A stretch of DNA of 64,000 bases from Qipengyuania_B sp965214525 (GCA_965214525.1 OZ243959.1:2232001-2296000), one strand, 5' to 3'; counted from the stretch's first letter, positions 25,301 through 34,888 are shown. The notes: a model not told the origin generated them from the sequence alone. Numbers and translations: made by a program.

Positions 25301-25355
25301 CGGCCCATACGCAGCGTGCATCGACAAGACCCTGACGCGCGTATAGGATGACGCC

Positions 25356-27278
25356 ATGAGCGATCGCCCCCATACGCCCCTGCTTGATATCGTCGACAGC
25401 CCGGCCGATCTTCGCCGGCTGGACAAGAGCCAATTGCGCGCGCTGTCCGACGAATTGCGGGCGGAGATGATTGATGCGGTCGGCTCTACCGGCGGGCATC
25501 TCGGATCGGGTCTTGGCGTCGTGGAACTGACAGTCGCCATCCATTACATCTTCGATACCCCGCGCGACAAGCTGATCTGGGACGTCGGTCACCAGGCCTA
25601 TCCGCACAAGATCCTGACCGGTCGGAGGGATCGCATCCGCACCCTGCGCCAGGGCGGGGGATTGAGCGGCTTCACCAAGCGCAGCGAAAGCGAATACGAT
25701 CCGTTCGGCGCGGCCCATTCGTCAACCTCGATCTCGGCGGGCCTTGGCTTTGCGATTGCCAACAAGCTAAAGGGAGAGCCTGGCAAGGCGATCTCCGTCA
25801 TCGGTGACGGGGCGATGAGCGCGGGGATGGCCTACGAGGCGATGAACAATGCCGAACAGGCAGGCAATCGCCTGATCGTGATCCTGAACGATAACGACAT
25901 GTCGATCGCGCCGCCGGTGGGCGGCCTTTCGGCGTATCTGGCGCGCATGGTATCATCGAGCGAATATTTGGGCATCCGCAGCCTTGCCTCGCGCCTGAGC
26001 AGGAAACTGTCGCGCAGCCTGCATTCCGGTCTGGAGAAGGCAGAGGAATATGCACGCGGCATGGCGACCGGCGGCACCTTGTTCGAGGAGTTGGGATTCT
26101 ACTATGTCGGGCCGATCGATGGGCATAATCTCGACCATCTCATCCCGGTGCTGGAGAACGTGCGCGACGGGGAGCAGGGGCCGGTGCTGGTCCATGTCGT
26201 GACGAAGAAGGGCAAGGGCTACGAACCGGCTGAATCCAGCGCCGACAAGTATCATGGCGTTGCCAAGTTCGATGTCATCACCGGAAAGCAGAAGAAATCG
26301 TCGGGCGGGCCTCCTTCCTACCAGAACGTATTTGGCGAGACGCTGGCAAAGCTGGCGGAGACGGACGCGCGTATTTGTGCGATTACCGCGGCGATGCCGT
26401 CGGGCACCGGGGTCGACAAGTTTGCATCCGCGCATCCCGATCGCGCATTTGACGTGGGTATCGCCGAGCAGCATGGAGTAACCTTCGCGGCCGGTCTGGC
26501 GGCGCAGGGGATGCGGCCGTTCTGCGCGATCTACTCGACCTTTCTGCAACGCGCCTACGATCAGGTAGTGCATGACGTGGCGATCCAGAACTTGCCGGTG
26601 CGGTTCGCGATCGACCGGGCGGGCCTGGTCGGGGCGGACGGCGCGACCCATGCCGGCAGCTTCGATGTAACCTACTTGTCGACCCTGCCCAACTTCGTGG
26701 TGATGGCCGCCGCGGACGAGGCGGAACTGGTCCACATGACCTACACCGCGGCACAATATGACGATGGCCCGATCGCCTTCCGCTATCCGCGCGGTGCAGG
26801 CACGGGAGTGGATTTGCCGGAAACGCCGCATGTCCTGGAGATCGGCAAGGGCCGCGTCCTGCGGGAAGGCAGCAAGGTTGCCATCCTGTCGCTCGGTACG
26901 CGGCTGGCTGAAGCTACGAAAGCGGCCGAACAACTGGAAGCCAAGGGACTGTCCACCACGGTGGCGGACATGCGGTTCGCCAAGCCGCTCGATACCGGAT
27001 TGATCGCACGTGCAATGCGCAACCACGAGGTCGTGGTGACAATCGAAGAGTCGGCGATTGGCGGACTGGGCGCGCATGTGCTGACCCATGCCAGCGACGA
27101 GGGGCTGCTGGACAACGGTCTGAAAGTGCGCACCATGCGATTGCCCGATCGTTTCCAGGACCATGACGATCCGACCAGGCAATATGACGAGGCGGGGCTG
27201 AACGCGGCCAATATCGTCGATACCGTCCTTAACGCCCTGCGGCATAACAGCGCCGGTATGGAAGAGGCACGCGCCTGA
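25356..27278 (+). CDS. dxs: 1-deoxy-D-xylulose-5-phosphate synthase
   Basis: A 640-aa thiamine-diphosphate enzyme. The N-terminal domain has AVGSTGGHLGSGLGVVELTV, DVGHQAYPHKILTGRRD (His for TPP), the TPP-binding GDGAMSAGMAYEAMNNA and the ILNDNDMSI segment. The pyrimidine domain has DVGIAEQHGVTFAAGLA with the catalytic Glu. The ending LKVRTMRLPDRFQDHDDPTRQ is typical. It condenses pyruvate and glyceraldehyde-3-phosphate, the first step of the MEP isoprenoid pathway and a source of thiamine and pyridoxal precursors. It stands alone. Confidence 0.96.
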   Translation: MSDRPHTPLLDIVDSPADLRRLDKSQLRALSDELRAEMIDAVGSTGGHLGSGLGVVELTVAIHYIFDTPRDKLIWDVGHQAYPHKILTGRRDRIRTLRQGGGLSGFTKRSESEYDPFGAAHSSTSISAGLGFAIANKLKGEPGKAISVIGDGAMSAGMAYEAMNNAEQAGNRLIVILNDNDMSIAPPVGGLSAYLARMVSSSEYLGIRSLASRLSRKLSRSLHSGLEKAEEYARGMATGGTLFEELGFYYVGPIDGHNLDHLIPVLENVRDGEQGPVLVHVVTKKGKGYEPAESSADKYHGVAKFDVITGKQKKSSGGPPSYQNVFGETLAKLAETDARICAITAAMPSGTGVDKFASAHPDRAFDVGIAEQHGVTFAAGLAAQGMRPFCAIYSTFLQRAYDQVVHDVAIQNLPVRFAIDRAGLVGADGATHAGSFDVTYLSTLPNFVVMAAADEAELVHMTYTAAQYDDGPIAFRYPRGAGTGVDLPETPHVLEIGKGRVLREGSKVAILSLGTRLAEATKAAEQLEAKGLSTTVADMRFAKPLDTGLIARAMRNHEVVVTIEESAIGGLGAHVLTHASDEGLLDNGLKVRTMRLPDRFQDHDDPTRQYDEAGLNAANIVDTVLNALRHNSAGMEEARA

Positions 27279-27507
27279 CAGGCAAGAAGCCAGCCGTTCT
27301 TCGCTTTCATGCCATCCTGACGAAAACGGCAAAACGCAACGGGCTTTTTGAAGACATCAAGCATGGCAAGTGTTCGAGAATCGATACGGTCACAAAGGCG
27401 GCATTTACCGCTGGCTGTCCTGGATTTTGTATTCCCGAGGGTGACAGATCCTATTGCAGCGCATGGAACATCACTCAGACCAAGCGTGATCAGGCCAACA
27501 AAGACCA

Positions 27508-28021
27508 CACGGATTTCACGCGCTCGCGGTTGGGCGGTGAGTTATCGCTGGAAATGGACGATTGCGACGTCGCTGAGGCGCTGGCGGACATTGCGCAGGA
27601 GGTCGGTGTCGCGCATCCCGACATGCGTATCACGACGCAGATCGAGATCGAGGGCACGATATGATGCGACATGGCTCGGTTGTGCCATATGATATCCAAT
27701 CTGATTGCCATTGCCGTAACGCACGGCGCGCCTGGGCAACCGGTCGAACTTGTCGCGAAAGGGACGCCAAGGTTCCTGACCATCATCGTATCGAACGCGG
27801 AAAGCCCTTTTCCGACGAAGTGCGTCAGCATCTGTTCGAACCTTTCGTGCGTGAAAGTGTCCGGTCTTCGCAGGAAGGGCTTGGCTCTGGGGTTGTTCAT
27901 CTGTCCGCAGATCGCGCAGGCGCATGGCGGCAGCATAATGGTGGAATCAACTTAAGAGAAAACGGTGTTCAGCTTCGCGATGGGGGACAGGGCCAGCGCC
28001 GAGCCCGTCGGCTGGAGCTAA
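27508..28021 (+). pseudogene. Decayed sensor histidine kinase, C-terminal part
   Basis: The frame starting at 27508 reads DFTRSRLGGELSLEMDDCD and continues to the end of a dimerisation helix region. TGA at 27662 interrupts a stretch that goes on unchanged (CDMARLCHMISNLIAIAVTHG, the N-box of a kinase ATPase domain). Near 27804 the frame shifts, giving PFSDEVRQHLFEPFVRESV, and it shifts again near 27892, giving LFICPQIAQAHGGSI (G2 box region). A second stop lies near 27952, and VFSFAMG closes at 28021. With two stops and two indels the gene is dead. No N-terminal sensor part is found upstream; 27279-27507 shows nothing else. Confidence 0.85.
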
Positions 28022-28048
28022 CGTGATAATCGCGTTAGGCGCATCGGC

Positions 28049-28723
28049 TCAAAGCCAGTAAAAGACCCCCGCCGCGACGCCGCGCAAGGGGCCATGTACC
28101 CAGCTAAGCGCCAGCCATGCCACGAGCGCCGCCGCCCAGCCTTGCCATCCGATGGCGCCCAGCCGAGCGATACGCGGCCAGTAACTCGTCTGTGTCTCCC
28201 ATTGCGTCCAGGCATCGCCCATCTGGGTCCGCTTCTTACGATCCTGCAACGCGGCACCCAGTAGGGCCAGGATGCCTATCGCCATCGCCACAATCGTCGT
28301 GCGCCAGCTCCACAGCAGGACAAGGTGACACACAGCCCAAAGGGCGAACCCCCACATCATCGGGTGACGGGTGACCAGGAACACACCACGGGGCTGGGCT
28401 CTGGCCGCCGCGACGGCTCCAGGGGTCGGCATCGACGGATTGCGCGGCGTCAGCGAGCCGATGAACAAGGCCAGCGCCGGCAGGGTCAGCAAGGTCGCCA
28501 ACGCCCAGCCGATGTCGCCGCTACCCGGCAGGTCGGATGAAGGCGCGCGGCCGAAAGCGAGCCACATCCACACGATGCAGGCGATGGCGATGATGTTGTA
28601 TATCGCGAGAAACCCTATCGCTCCTAGCGCCGTGACAAGCGGCGCGCGCAATGGATGCGACAGGGCGAAGTGGGTGCCGACCAAGGCAACGCTTGCGGCG
28701 GTAAGAGAGGTTAGTGGCTCCAT
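28049..28723 (-). CDS. NnrU-like integral membrane protein
   Basis: A 224-aa protein with about six membrane segments (for example SVALVGTHFALSH, LVTALGAIGFLAIYNIIAIAC, ATLLTLPALALFIGSL). VFLVTRHPMMWGFALWAVCHL carries the RHP-M--G motif of the NnrU/isoprenylcysteine methyltransferase-like membrane family. NnrU was named from nitrogen-oxide metabolism, but many members, such as this one, lie in unrelated surroundings. Here it stands alone next to a thioesterase, and its function is unknown. Confidence 0.85.
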   Translation of the reverse strand: MEPLTSLTAASVALVGTHFALSHPLRAPLVTALGAIGFLAIYNIIAIACIVWMWLAFGRAPSSDLPGSGDIGWALATLLTLPALALFIGSLTPRNPSMPTPGAVAAARAQPRGVFLVTRHPMMWGFALWAVCHLVLLWSWRTTIVAMAIGILALLGAALQDRKKRTQMGDAWTQWETQTSYWPRIARLGAIGWQGWAAALVAWLALSWVHGPLRGVAAGVFYWL

Positions 28724-28783
28724 TGAGCGATATCATATCGCTGATCTTCGAAATCGCGAACCGGTTAAGAGGTGTAGCTGGGC

Positions 28784-29245
28784 TCAGTCGGCGCGAATCG
28801 TCTGCTCTGGCAATTGCGTGGGTATGATCGTCGCCAGGGCGGTTGCCACCAGTCGCGGGTCTTCGGCATCGGACTCGCTCCAGACATCGCTGCGCACGAC
28901 GACTTGGCGCTTGCCAGCCTTTACGACCTGTCCCTTGGCACGCAGGCAGGTGCCGGTCGCAGGCGCCAGGAAGTTGATCGTGTAGGAACCGGTGACAACG
29001 TCGCCAACCATGCTCGCCCCTGCCCACGCGCAGGCGTTGTCAGCCATCAGGCCAACGATCGCGCCATGCGCAAAGCCGTGATGCTGCGTCATCTCCGGCC
29101 GCAGACGCAGCAGCAACTCGCTTTCACCCTCCCACACCCTTATCGGCTCAACATCCAGCCATGCGGAAAAGCCGGACTTCTTCACGGCAACCTCTTTCAT
29201 ATAGGCAATTGAAGCTTCGGGCGTGCTGAAACGAGATGGCGGCAT
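28784..29245 (-). CDS. PaaI-type hotdog thioesterase
   Basis: A 153-aa hotdog-fold protein. QHHGFAHGAIVGLMADNACA is the classic PaaI core, with the HG-x-x-x-x-x-x-D helix and the active-site Asp. The strands GSYTINFLAPATG and CLRAKGQVVKAGKRQVVVRS follow. Members hydrolyse acyl-CoA thioesters of phenylacetate or medium-chain origin; the substrate here is unknown. It diverges from the HxlR regulator at 29321, with 75 bp between, so that regulator may control it. Confidence 0.88.
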   Translation of the reverse strand: MPPSRFSTPEASIAYMKEVAVKKSGFSAWLDVEPIRVWEGESELLLRLRPEMTQHHGFAHGAIVGLMADNACAWAGASMVGDVVTGSYTINFLAPATGTCLRAKGQVVKAGKRQVVVRSDVWSESDAEDPRLVATALATIIPTQLPEQTIRAD

Positions 29246-29320
29246 GAGCTAGATCCTTAGTCTGCAATCAAGACTTCGTACCTCTTGCTTGTCTGCCGCA
29301 CAAGTCTGATAACGAGATGT

Positions 29321-29662
29321 ATGAAACGGTACGAGCCATCTTCGTCCCCATGCCCTGTCGGCAGGGCCTCTCGCATATTGGGAGACAGGTGGGTAATTTT
29401 GATGTTGCGAGAGATGCTCCTCGGTGCTCGCCGTTTCGAGGAATTCATGGAGCGCTTGCCAATCAACCGGGCGGCATTGACCTCGCGGCTAAGCATGCTG
29501 GTTGAGGCAGGCATGATCGAACGCGACCCTCCCACGGCCAAGCGTGCGATCTACCGCCTCACCGAGGCAGGCCGTGATCTCGTGCCGGTGTTTCAGGCGA
29601 TCGGAAGCTGGGGCGCGCAGCACCTCTTCACCCCCGATGAGGAGCGGCCGCGCTTTTCCTGA
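29321..29662 (+). CDS. HxlR-family transcriptional regulator
   Basis: A 113-aa winged-helix protein: CPVGRASRILGDRWVILMLREM (the N-terminal Cys-P-V and helix of HxlR proteins), then ARRFEEFMERLPINRAALTSRL as the recognition helix. RAIYRLTEAGRDLVPVFQAI forms the wing and C-terminal helix. HxlR proteins respond to aldehydes, quinones or redox, often by the N-terminal cysteine, which is present here. It is divergent from the thioesterase gene. Confidence 0.88.
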   Translation: MKRYEPSSSPCPVGRASRILGDRWVILMLREMLLGARRFEEFMERLPINRAALTSRLSMLVEAGMIERDPPTAKRAIYRLTEAGRDLVPVFQAIGSWGAQHLFTPDEERPRFS

Positions 29663-29665
29663 ACC

Positions 29666-31081
29666 CTACCAGTCGTATGCCTTGGGCAGGTCGCTCTCAT
29701 CAAGATCACGGTAGCGGTCGCGCAACCGGGTCTGATGGTTATCAAGCGGCTGTTCGACACCGTCGATGAACACTTGGAGCGGCGCCGAATCGAGCGCCAG
29801 GGGGTCGCCGTCCCAGACGACGAGATCGCCTGCTGCGCCTGCACGCAAGACGCCGAACCGGCCCGCATAGCCGGATATATCGGCGGGTACGGAAGTGATC
29901 GTGGCGAATGCCTGCCCCCACGATAGTCCTTCAGCCCCCGGGATGCGCGACAGGGCCACCAGGTTGCCCGCGAACTGCGTCGCGTTGCGCGGCTGATTGA
30001 TCCCGTCGGACAGGCGCCCGATGGCAACCTTCACCCCGGCCTTGACCATGCGGCCGACATTGCTCTGCGTAGCGGCGAGCTGTTCGAAATCGCTGGGCAG
30101 ATCGTCCAGGGGGTCGGCGATGACCGGTATGCCGGCGCGCGCAATGTCGGAGGCGACCAGCCAGCCTTCGCTCGCGCCGACCAGCACCAACCGCAACCCA
30201 GGAAAGTCCCTCTTCAATTCAAGCACCTGGCGGATGTCTGAAGCGCGCTCGACCAGTATGTAGAGCGGCTGCTCTCCGTTGACCACCGGCACGAGCGCAG
30301 CGGCGTCGAAACGGCTAAGCAGCACATCGTCGCCGCGCTCGGTCTGATTGTCGACGAGCCGCGGGTCGAGCGGCAGATCATCGCCAGTGCGCTGTTCGGC
30401 GGGCCTTGCCGCCACGCCCGATATGCGGCTGTCGGTGCCATATTGCCGCGCTTCGCGCAGGGCGTTGCGGAGCAATGCGTGCGCGCTCGTGCGGCTCCCT
30501 CCGGCAAGGCGCGCGCCCTGTTCCCCCAGAGTCACGTATTGGAAGGCGCGCGGGCGGACCACCATCTCGGGGTCGGCCCCCAGATCGACAATGGCGCCCT
30601 GTCCGCCGAATATGGAGCTGGACGGTTGCGAGAATATGCTCGCCCGGGTCACGCCACCCGCCCGGCTGACTGCAACGTGCTGGGATGACGGGTTCAGGGC
30701 CGGAGCCACGTCGAGCGCGGCACCGAAGGGCGAATTGCGCGCCGCCTGGTCGTTGGACTCGTCGACCGCGTCGACGTCCCATAGGCCAAGCGTCGTCATC
30801 GCAGCGAACATTCCGGGCGTGACCCATTTGCCACGGCCATCGATCGTGGAGAGACCCGCGGGCACCGCGACGTTCGGCCCGGCGGCGACAACCTTGCCGG
30901 CGCGGATCACTACGGTGGCGTTTTCGACCGGTTCCGACCCATCGCCCGTTGCCACGGTGGCATTGGTTATGGCGACATCCTGCGCCCGTGCCATCGATCC
31001 GCCGATGAAAGCTCCCGCGATGCCGCAGAATATCCCCAACATGCCCAGCGGGGTCAGCCGATTGCGTTCGACGCACATCAT
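29666..31081 (-). CDS. Amidohydrolase-fold protein that lacks the metal ligands
   Basis: A 471-aa secreted protein (N-terminal LGMLGIFCGIAGAFIGGSMARA signal). The flanking beta-sandwich is normal (GRGKWVTPGMF near the first strand, ending FGVLRAGAAGDLVVWDGDPL). The metal motif DxHxH is replaced by GMFAAMTTLG, the His after strand 5 by YILVERASD and that after strand 6 by VLVGASEGW. No complete binuclear site is left, so it is probably not an ordinary hydrolase. It overlaps by four bases with the intact paralogue upstream, so a catalytic/regulatory pair or heteromer is plausible. Confidence 0.85.
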   Translation of the reverse strand: MMCVERNRLTPLGMLGIFCGIAGAFIGGSMARAQDVAITNATVATGDGSEPVENATVVIRAGKVVAAGPNVAVPAGLSTIDGRGKWVTPGMFAAMTTLGLWDVDAVDESNDQAARNSPFGAALDVAPALNPSSQHVAVSRAGGVTRASIFSQPSSSIFGGQGAIVDLGADPEMVVRPRAFQYVTLGEQGARLAGGSRTSAHALLRNALREARQYGTDSRISGVAARPAEQRTGDDLPLDPRLVDNQTERGDDVLLSRFDAAALVPVVNGEQPLYILVERASDIRQVLELKRDFPGLRLVLVGASEGWLVASDIARAGIPVIADPLDDLPSDFEQLAATQSNVGRMVKAGVKVAIGRLSDGINQPRNATQFAGNLVALSRIPGAEGLSWGQAFATITSVPADISGYAGRFGVLRAGAAGDLVVWDGDPLALDSAPLQVFIDGVEQPLDNHQTRLRDRYRDLDESDLPKAYDW

Positions 31082-32475
31082 TTCACGTCTCCCTCGCCCG
31101 GTTGCCCGAGTTCGAAATCGCTCACGGGCCGGCGCTTGCGGTCCATCGCGTCGTACATCAGCGCACCGTCAATCCAAACCTTCTCGGGCCGCGAATAGAC
31201 CGAAAGCGGGTCGCCGTTCCACAGCACCACATCTGCCATCTTATCCGCTTCCAGGCTGCCGGTCATCTCCGCAATGCCCATCGCCTTGGCCGGATTGAGC
31301 GTGATCCAGCGGATGACTTCGGCGTCGGGAATACTGATGCCCATGCGTCGCCCCGCCCCCTGAGCCTTGGCTGCTTCCTGGTTGAGGCGCTGGATGCCAT
31401 TCTCGTCGTCAGAATGGATGACGACGCATGCGCCAGCCTGGTTCAGCAGTGCGGCGTTTTCCGGGATGCCATCGTAGGATTCCATCTTGAAACCGTACCA
31501 ATCGGCCCAGATGGCGCTGCACACATCATTCTCGCGCAGGAGATCGCCGATCTTGTAGCTCTCCACGGCATGATGGAAAGCGCTGACCTTGTAACCCATC
31601 TCCTTCGCCATATCCATGACGAGCGCCATCTCGTCAGCGCGGTAGCAGTGGTTGTGGACCAGGATGTCGCCATCCAGCACACCGGCCAGCGTCTCGTTCT
31701 CAAGGTCGCGCTTGTCCCTGTCGCCATCGGCGTAGGCGCGCGCGTCGAGCCAGGTTTGCCGATTGACGGCAAAGTTGCCCATGCGGGTAGCGGGCTTCTG
31801 TCCGCGACCGCCATAGACGCGTTTCGGGTTCTCGCCGCAGGCCATCTTCATGCCATAGGGCGCGCCGGGAAACTTCATGCCCTGGACAGTGCGCGCCGGT
31901 ACGTTCTTCAGCGTGACAGAGCGCCCGCCAACCAGATTGGCGGAGCCGGGCAGGATTTGCAGGCTGGTGACGCCGCCATTCGCGAGCGCACGGCTGAAAC
32001 CGGGATCTTGCGGCCAGACCGAATGTTCGGCCCAGACATCCGGCGTCGTCGGGCTGGTGGCTTCGTTGCCGTCGGAGTGCGCATCGACGGAAGGGGAGGG
32101 ATAGTCGCCCAGATGGCTGTGGATATCGATGATTCCGGGCGTCACGAACTTGCCCGTCCCGACGACCCGGTCATATCCTTCGGTGGAGAGCGAAGCATCG
32201 CCAACCGCCACGATCTTGCCTTCGCGCATGAGGACGATCCCGTTGTCGATCCGGCCACCGGCACCATCGAAGACGGTCGCCCCGACCAGTGCGGTGGGGC
32301 GCCCGGGATATGCCTGGTAGGTGGAGGCATATGGTATGCGGCCATCCTCGCCGACGATCGGGTCTCCCGCGGCCCTGGCCGAACTGCCATCCGAACCGGA
32401 GGTGGCACAGGCAGACAGGGCAACGGCCGGCGCAGTCAGCAGGGCCAACCGGGCAAGTTTGCTCAACAACGTCAC
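31078..32475 (-). CDS. Amidohydrolase family lipoprotein
   Basis: A 465-aa protein with a lipobox (LLTAPAVALSAC, Cys23 lipidated). The metal site is intact: GIIDIHSHLGDYPSP (HxH), VHNHCYRADEM, then SAFHHAVESYKIGD, and CVVIHSDDENG provides the late Asp. The fold ends MADVVLWNGDPLSVYSRPEKV. Members cleave C-N bonds such as those in dipeptides or cyclic amides; the substrate is not predictable. It sits between the POT transporter and the ligand-less paralogue in one minus-strand operon, so it likely acts at the cell surface on an imported peptide-like compound. Confidence 0.88.
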   Translation of the reverse strand: MTLLSKLARLALLTAPAVALSACATSGSDGSSARAAGDPIVGEDGRIPYASTYQAYPGRPTALVGATVFDGAGGRIDNGIVLMREGKIVAVGDASLSTEGYDRVVGTGKFVTPGIIDIHSHLGDYPSPSVDAHSDGNEATSPTTPDVWAEHSVWPQDPGFSRALANGGVTSLQILPGSANLVGGRSVTLKNVPARTVQGMKFPGAPYGMKMACGENPKRVYGGRGQKPATRMGNFAVNRQTWLDARAYADGDRDKRDLENETLAGVLDGDILVHNHCYRADEMALVMDMAKEMGYKVSAFHHAVESYKIGDLLRENDVCSAIWADWYGFKMESYDGIPENAALLNQAGACVVIHSDDENGIQRLNQEAAKAQGAGRRMGISIPDAEVIRWITLNPAKAMGIAEMTGSLEADKMADVVLWNGDPLSVYSRPEKVWIDGALMYDAMDRKRRPVSDFELGQPGEGDVK

Positions 32476-32502
32476 GTATCCTCCAAGCAGTACAGGAATT
32501 AG

Positions 32503-34191
32503 CTATGCGCGGCCGGGTCGATTTTGCGGATGCACGCCGGGACGCTGCGGGTCGGTCGCAGGATGCATGCCGCCTTCCTGCGCCTCGATCCCAGCCTGCG
32601 CCAGGCCTTCGAGATCATCGCCGACATCATCGTCGCGCAGCGTGTCGAGGTGCATGAGCCGCTTGATTAGCGGGCTGACCACCATGACGGCGATGCCGAC
32701 CCCCACCGCGGTCCATCCGACGGTGGAGTAGACATCGAGCACGACGGTCTTGCCCGCTTCCTCGCCCACGCCTTCGGCGCCGGTGGCCGCCGCGATCAGG
32801 CCGGCCGCGAAATTGCCGGTGGCCGAAGCGAAGAACCAGGTGCCCATGATGAGCGAAGCCATATGCGCAGGTGCGAGCCGGTTCATGGCCGACAAGCCCA
32901 CCGGGCTGAGGCACAATTCGCCGGTCGTGTGCAACAGATAGATGAGGAAGATAAACACGACCGGGGTCGGCACGTTGATCCCTACGCTCTGCGCTCCCCA
33001 GACCAGCACGAGGAACCCCAGGCCGACCTGCACGATGCCCAGGCCGAACTTGAGCGGCGTCGACGGCTCGGCGCCCTTGCGACCGAGCCATTGCCACATC
33101 GCCGCAAATAGCGGAGCGAGCAGGATGATGTAGATCGCGTTGATCGACTGGAACATCGATGCCTCGACCCCCTGACGGTCGACATGGCGATCGGTGAACA
33201 GGTTCAGCGAGGAGCCCGCCTGCTCGAACAACGCCCAGAAGATGATCGAGGTCAAAATCAGGAACAGGGCTGCAAAGATGCGGTCGCGCTCTTCGGGGGC
33301 AAGCTTCGCCACGGCGGTGTACAGGACATACAGCACCAGCGCGCCACCAAAGCCGCCCAGGACGTACCCGACGAGCTCCTGGTATTGCACCGCCGCCCAG
33401 CACAAGGCGACCATGCCGAGGCCGGCAAGATACATCCACCATTCAAGCTTCAAGCCGGCGACGCTGCTGTTGAGCTTGACTGGATCCTTCGCTTCGCCAC
33501 GTCCGCGCAGCAGGGGTTTGCCGAGAATGAAGAAGATCAGCCCGATCAGCATTCCGATGCCGGCAAGACCAAAACCGTACTGCCAGCCATAAGTCTGGCC
33601 GAGATAGCCGCAGATGATCGACGCGGTCGCCGCGCCGACATTGATACCCATGTAGAAGATGGTGTAGCCCGCGTCGCGGCGGACGTCGGTGCGCGGATAG
33701 AGCTGCCCGACGATGACCGAGATATTCGCTTTCAGGAAGCCCGAGCCCACGATGATGAGGGCAAGTGCGAGCCAGAATACGTTGATGACCGGATCGGCCT
33801 GGCCGCCATCACCTTCGAAAGCCATGAAGAAATGGCCGAAGGTCAGCAGGATGGCGCCGAACAGCACCGCCTTGCGCTGCCCAAGATACTTGTCCGCCAG
33901 ATAACCGCCGACGACCGGCGTGATGTAGACCAGCGCGGTGTACGCCCCGTATACGACGCTGGCTTCCGCATCGGAGAACAGCCAGTGCTGGACGAGGTAG
34001 AAGATAAGCAGGGCGCGCATCCCGTAATAGGAGAAACGCTCCCACATCTCGGCGAGGAACAGGACGAACAAGCCCTTGGGATGCCCGGCGAACTCGTCGC
34101 CACTGGTGACGGTGGTGATGGCCACGCCGCCCAGCAGAAAGCCTGCCAGCACGATCACCGCCCCCCAGAACAAGATCAGCTCGAATGTCAT
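32503..34191 (-). CDS. Proton-dependent oligopeptide transporter (POT/PTR2 family)
   Basis: A 562-aa protein with about 12-14 membrane segments. LAEMWERFSYYGMRALLIF is the ExxERFxYYG proton-coupling motif near residue 48. VGGYLADKYLGQRKAV and LSPVGLSAMNRLAP are further PTR2 landmarks. It imports di- and tripeptides with protons. It is the first gene of the operon with the two amidohydrolases (28 bp to the next) and diverges from a GntR-type regulator; an inverted repeat lies in the shared intergenic region. Confidence 0.94.
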   Translation of the reverse strand: MTFELILFWGAVIVLAGFLLGGVAITTVTSGDEFAGHPKGLFVLFLAEMWERFSYYGMRALLIFYLVQHWLFSDAEASVVYGAYTALVYITPVVGGYLADKYLGQRKAVLFGAILLTFGHFFMAFEGDGGQADPVINVFWLALALIIVGSGFLKANISVIVGQLYPRTDVRRDAGYTIFYMGINVGAATASIICGYLGQTYGWQYGFGLAGIGMLIGLIFFILGKPLLRGRGEAKDPVKLNSSVAGLKLEWWMYLAGLGMVALCWAAVQYQELVGYVLGGFGGALVLYVLYTAVAKLAPEERDRIFAALFLILTSIIFWALFEQAGSSLNLFTDRHVDRQGVEASMFQSINAIYIILLAPLFAAMWQWLGRKGAEPSTPLKFGLGIVQVGLGFLVLVWGAQSVGINVPTPVVFIFLIYLLHTTGELCLSPVGLSAMNRLAPAHMASLIMGTWFFASATGNFAAGLIAAATGAEGVGEEAGKTVVLDVYSTVGWTAVGVGIAVMVVSPLIKRLMHLDTLRDDDVGDDLEGLAQAGIEAQEGGMHPATDPQRPGVHPQNRPGRA

Positions 34192-34290
34192 GGGCGCTCG
34201 CCCTCCCCTTGCGTGTCGTTCGCCCGCCTCCCACCGGAGGGCACATGCCGCGCACCCTAGCGTCTCCGCGGGCCATGTGAAGCGTTAGTT

Positions 34291-34305
34291 GCGGGGTATC
34301 CCCGC
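34291..34305. promoter_or_regulatory. Inverted repeat in the divergent POT/GntR intergenic region
   Basis: GCGGGG, TAT, CCCCGC at 34291-34305 forms a perfect 6-bp inverted repeat roughly 100 bases upstream of the POT start and 125 bases upstream of the regulator. It is a candidate operator for the GntR protein encoded next to it. The sequence is GC-rich and could also be a chance hairpin. Confidence 0.3.
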
Positions 34306-34429
34306 GCGGGACGAGCAAAGCCCCGCACAAGCTTGCGCGATGCGCTGTATTATGGCAGTGCGGCACTTGCGATAGGTCGCTGGCACGATGTTGCCTTAAG
34401 CGGTTCATTCATGGAGTAATTGCTAATTG

Positions 34430-34795
34430 ATGACCTGGTCGAATACGTCCAACCGCCCCGTCTATCTCGTCCTGCGTGACGAAATCGCCGCCGCCATCAT
34501 CGGCGGGCGGTATGCGGAAGGCGAGATGTTGCCATCGGTGCGCGCGCTGGCGGCGGAGCGGCAAGTCAATCCCTTGACGGTAGCCAAAGCCTATCAGCAG
34601 TTCCAGGCGGATGGGCTGGTGGAAGTGCGGCGCGGAATCGGCATGCTGGTGGCGCCCGGCGCCGCTCGAAAGCTGGTTGCGGCAGAGCGCAGCGACTTCC
34701 TGTCACGTGAATGGCCCGCGATCAGGGCGCGTATAAGCAGCCTTGGGATAGGGCTCGACGAACTCGCTTTGGAGGAACGGGCGCATCCGGAATGA
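34430..34795 (+). CDS. GntR-family regulator, YtrA type
   Basis: A 121-aa protein. The winged-helix domain reads PVYLVLRDEIAAAIIGGRYAEG, then LPSVRALAAERQVNPLTVAKAY (helix-turn-helix) and GLVEVRRGIGMLV. Only a short C-terminal dimerisation helix follows, typical of the YtrA subfamily, which commonly controls adjacent transporter genes. GGAG lies 13 bases before ATG 34430; a TTG at 34427 is possible. It is divergent from the POT operon. Confidence 0.88.
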   Translation: MTWSNTSNRPVYLVLRDEIAAAIIGGRYAEGEMLPSVRALAAERQVNPLTVAKAYQQFQADGLVEVRRGIGMLVAPGAARKLVAAERSDFLSREWPAIRARISSLGIGLDELALEERAHPE

Positions 34796-34888
34796 CAGCC
34801 GGGAGACAGGTCGATAAGACTCGCTTCATCAACTTGCTTTTTGTTATAGGTGCTGGCATGTCAGGTAGATTGCCCGCCCTGACATTGC

